Below are positions 10,657-12,453 of a stretch of DNA of 12,453 nt, in pieces. Both the position numbers and the translations under genes were made by a program. The DNA lies in the NCBI GenBank assembly GCA_026387085.1, contig JAPLMK010000105.1:1-12453 (forward strand), written 5' to 3'. The notes under the pieces are model-generated. The model saw only the letters and a list, made by a program, of their open reading frames with translations. It did no database searches and was not told where the DNA came from. Numbering within the stretch: the first letter of the stretch is position 1; every line of letters begins with the position of its first letter. The stretch is from Candidatus Omnitrophota bacterium. Lineage in GTDB: Bacteria; Ratteibacteria; UBA8468; MWAK01.

Positions 10657-12324
10657 ATGGATATGTTTTGTCGGCAGTGTGAGCAGGTATCGCAAGGAAG
10701 TAGTTGTACTAAAAGCGGAGTTTGCGGAAAAAGTCCGGAAGTATCAAACCTTCAGGACCTTTTAGTTTACGCCTTGGAAGGGATTGCTGTTTACGGAAAA
10801 ATGGCGCAGGATTTGGGCGTAAAGGATAAGGCCGTTGACCGTTTTTTGGTGGAAGGACTTTTTGACACGGTCACCAATGTAAATTTTGACCCGCAACGGC
10901 TGGAAGAAACGATTCGGAAAGCGTATACGGTTAAAGAGCAGGTAAAAAAATCATTCCTGAAGGCCTACCAGGAAAAAGAAGGCAAAAAGTTTGACGGTCA
11001 ATTGACGGAAGCGGTCAACTGGAAGCCGGCTGATACCCGGGCTGGTTTGTTAGAACAGAGCCGGACCGTTGGAATACTCTCCAATCCGGGGCTGGAAGAA
11101 GATAACCAAAGCCTCCGGGAACTCCTGCTGTATAATTTAAAAGGTATGGCCGCCTACGCTGACCACGCTTCGCTTTTGGGCCACGAAAACGAAACGGTTA
11201 ACTCCTTCTTTTATAAGGGGTTGGCCGCTTTAACCGACATGACCTTTAGCACCGGAGCCCTGATTGACCTCAACATGGAGTTCGGCAAAGTTAATCTCGC
11301 CTGCCTGGCGATGCTGGATAAGGCGCACACCGGCCGGTTTGGCAGTCCGGTGCCGACCAAGGTTTTCTGGGGCAACAAAAAAGGGCCGGCCATCATCGTT
11401 TCCGGTCACGACCTGCTGGATTTGGAACAACTTCTCCGACAAACCGAAGGAAGGGGGATTAATATCTACACCCACGGCGAGATGCTGCCGGCCCACGGCT
11501 ACCCGGAATTAAAAAAATACAAGCATCTGGTTGGTCACTTCGGCACCGCCTGGCAAAACCAAAAGAAGGAGTTTGACGCTGTACCGGCTGCGGTTTTAAT
11601 GACCACTAACTGCATCCAAAAACCGCTCGATTCTTATCTGGACCGCATCTTTACCACCGGCCTGGTAGGTTGGCCGGGCGCGGCCCAGATTGAAGGCCAA
11701 GGAGCTGGAAAGGACTTCAGCGCCGTAATTGAAAAATCGCTTCAGCTTGGCGGTTTCACGGAAGAGACCCCCGGCCAGGAAGTTATGGTCGGTTTTGGTC
11801 ACGATGCTTTGTTGAGCGCCGCGCCTAAAGTAATCGGCGCGGTTGCCGACGGTTCTCTCAAACATTTCTTCCTGATTGGCGGTTGTGACGGCGCCAAACC
11901 GGGACGGAATTACTTTACAGAACTGGCGCAAAAAGTTCCGGCCGATTCTGTTATCCTTACCCTTGCCTGCGGTAAGTTCCGGTTTAATCATCTCGATTTC
12001 GGAGATATTAACGGAATTCCGCGGCTGCTGGACTGCGGCCAATGTAACGATGCCTACTCGGCCATCGTCGTCGCAACCGAACTTGCCAAGGCCTTCAACT
12101 GTTCGGTTAATGACCTGCCGCTTTCCATCATTCTTTCCTGGTACGAACAAAAGGCGGTCTGCATCCTGACCACCCTTCTTTCGCTGGGTATTAAGAACAT
12201 CCGGTTGGGACCGTCATTACCGGCGTTCATTTCACCCGGCGTCCTGAAGGTGCTCTCGGAGAACTTTAATATCCGGCCCACCACCACCCCGGAACAGGAC
12301 TTACAGGAAATGCTTAAAAAGTAG
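10657..12324 (+). CDS. hcp: Hybrid cluster protein (hydroxylamine reductase)
   Basis: A 555-residue hybrid cluster protein. The N-terminal cysteines C5, C8, C17 and C23 have the C-X2-C-X8-C-X5-C spacing of the class that carries a [4Fe-4S] cluster, as in anaerobes such as Desulfovibrio. All expected ligands of the hybrid Fe-S-O cluster are present: H251 (GHD), E275 (HGEM), C319 (TTNC), C410 (GGCDG, the persulfide position), C438 (ACGK), C463 (GQCND) and the pair E497/K499 (YEQK). The enzyme reduces hydroxylamine in vitro, and in vivo Hcp is linked to nitric oxide detoxification and S-nitrosylation. GGAGG (10648-10652) precedes ATG 10657; ATG 10663 is an alternative. It lies 11 bases after the Rrf2 gene, in one transcription unit. 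No separate reductase gene (hcr) is seen before the window ends. Confidence 0.95.
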   Translation: MDMFCRQCEQVSQGSSCTKSGVCGKSPEVSNLQDLLVYALEGIAVYGKMAQDLGVKDKAVDRFLVEGLFDTVTNVNFDPQRLEETIRKAYTVKEQVKKSFLKAYQEKEGKKFDGQLTEAVNWKPADTRAGLLEQSRTVGILSNPGLEEDNQSLRELLLYNLKGMAAYADHASLLGHENETVNSFFYKGLAALTDMTFSTGALIDLNMEFGKVNLACLAMLDKAHTGRFGSPVPTKVFWGNKKGPAIIVSGHDLLDLEQLLRQTEGRGINIYTHGEMLPAHGYPELKKYKHLVGHFGTAWQNQKKEFDAVPAAVLMTTNCIQKPLDSYLDRIFTTGLVGWPGAAQIEGQGAGKDFSAVIEKSLQLGGFTEETPGQEVMVGFGHDALLSAAPKVIGAVADGSLKHFFLIGGCDGAKPGRNYFTELAQKVPADSVILTLACGKFRFNHLDFGDINGIPRLLDCGQCNDAYSAIVVATELAKAFNCSVNDLPLSIILSWYEQKAVCILTTLLSLGIKNIRLGPSLPAFISPGVLKVLSENFNIRPTTTPEQDLQEMLKK

Positions 12325-12326
12325 TT

Positions 12327-12342
12327 GCCAAGCTTGCTTGGC
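12327..12342 (+). promoter_or_regulatory. Short perfect hairpin after hcp
   Basis: GCCAAGC (12327-12333) and GCTTGGC (12336-12342) are perfect inverted arms starting two bases after the hcp stop. There is no T-run, and the next gene has a good ribosome site 11 bases on, so this is more likely an intra-operon mRNA element than a terminator. Confidence 0.45.
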
Positions 12343-12362
12343 GCAGTCAACAGGAGGTCATA

Positions 12363-12453
12363 ATGGAGAAACAAGATTTTGTCGTATATCTTTCTCAAAA
12401 TCCGGAACAGTTTGATTCCCGGGAGCAGGAACAGGACGGCGCCCCGGGCGTGC
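12363..12453 (+). CDS. Unidentified gene, 5' end only
   Basis: ATG 12363 follows GGAGG (12353-12357) and opens 30 codons to the window edge. The visible peptide starts MEKQDFVVYLSQNPEQFDSR and then becomes Glu, Gln and Gly rich. I do not recognise a family from this fragment. Its spacing, 38 bases after the hcp stop, suggests it belongs to the same rrf2-hcp transcription unit. An electron-transfer partner of Hcp would make sense there, but nothing in these residues shows it. Confidence 0.6.
   Translation, partial: MEKQDFVVYLSQNPEQFDSREQEQDGAPGV

Noticed and set aside
12327..12342. Terminator of hcp
   Set aside because: No T-run, and a new gene with a good ribosome site starts 20 bases on.

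Overview
The window reads as a piece of chromosome from an uncultured, Gram-negative-type (diderm) anaerobe or microaerophile. The evidence is a protein with a signal peptide and an outer-membrane-like aromatic C-terminus, an iron-sulfur Rrf2 regulator beside a hybrid cluster protein, and an oxygen-sensitive ferrous iron uptake system. A clean two-gene split of FeoB, an H-X9-DG-type pseudopilin and dispersed 'SLGEGG' palindromic repeats remind me of candidate phyla of the Omnitrophota/PVC kind. That placement is a low-confidence impression, not a sequence match. No tRNA, rRNA, CRISPR array or insertion sequence is visible.

Layout. (1) 1-90, minus strand: the first 30 codons of a RadC-type protein, divergent from the rest. 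(2) 149-2898: an iron operon, fur - feoB G-domain gene - feoB membrane gene - feoA. A sigma70-type promoter and a Fur box precede fur, and the Fur box shows that fur really starts at the GTG at 213. (3) 2918-9443: a sulfur amino-acid operon. A fully consensus promoter drives a 43-codon leader peptide with three tandem Cys codons, followed by mutually exclusive antiterminator and terminator hairpins. Then come yezD (DUF2292), a possible 38-codon micro-gene, a DUF3034 outer-membrane-type protein, metY (O-acetylhomoserine sulfhydrylase), cysK, cystathionine beta-synthase with a Bateman domain, and cystathionine gamma-lyase. (4) 9494-10189: a pseudopilin. (5) 10205-12324: a nitrosative/redox stress unit, an Rrf2 regulator with three cluster cysteines and a palindromic operator on its own promoter, then hcp. 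A new gene begins at 12363 and runs off the window.

How it works together. The sulfur operon encodes two ways to cysteine: directly from O-acetylserine plus sulfide (CysK), and through homocysteine (MetY), cystathionine (CBS) and gamma-cleavage (CGL). The acetyltransferases that make the acceptors are not in the window. The leader looks like a cysteine-sensing, ribosome-mediated transcription attenuator in front of the whole operon, and it is the most exciting element here. Stalling at the Cys codons would leave 3094-3105 free to pair with 3155-3166 and so prevent the terminator (3149-3188). Translation to the stop codon would cover 3094-3105 and allow termination. A family of short palindromic repeats lies directly upstream of several Shine-Dalgarno sequences in the same operon, and one copy has become the coding tail of the CBS protein.
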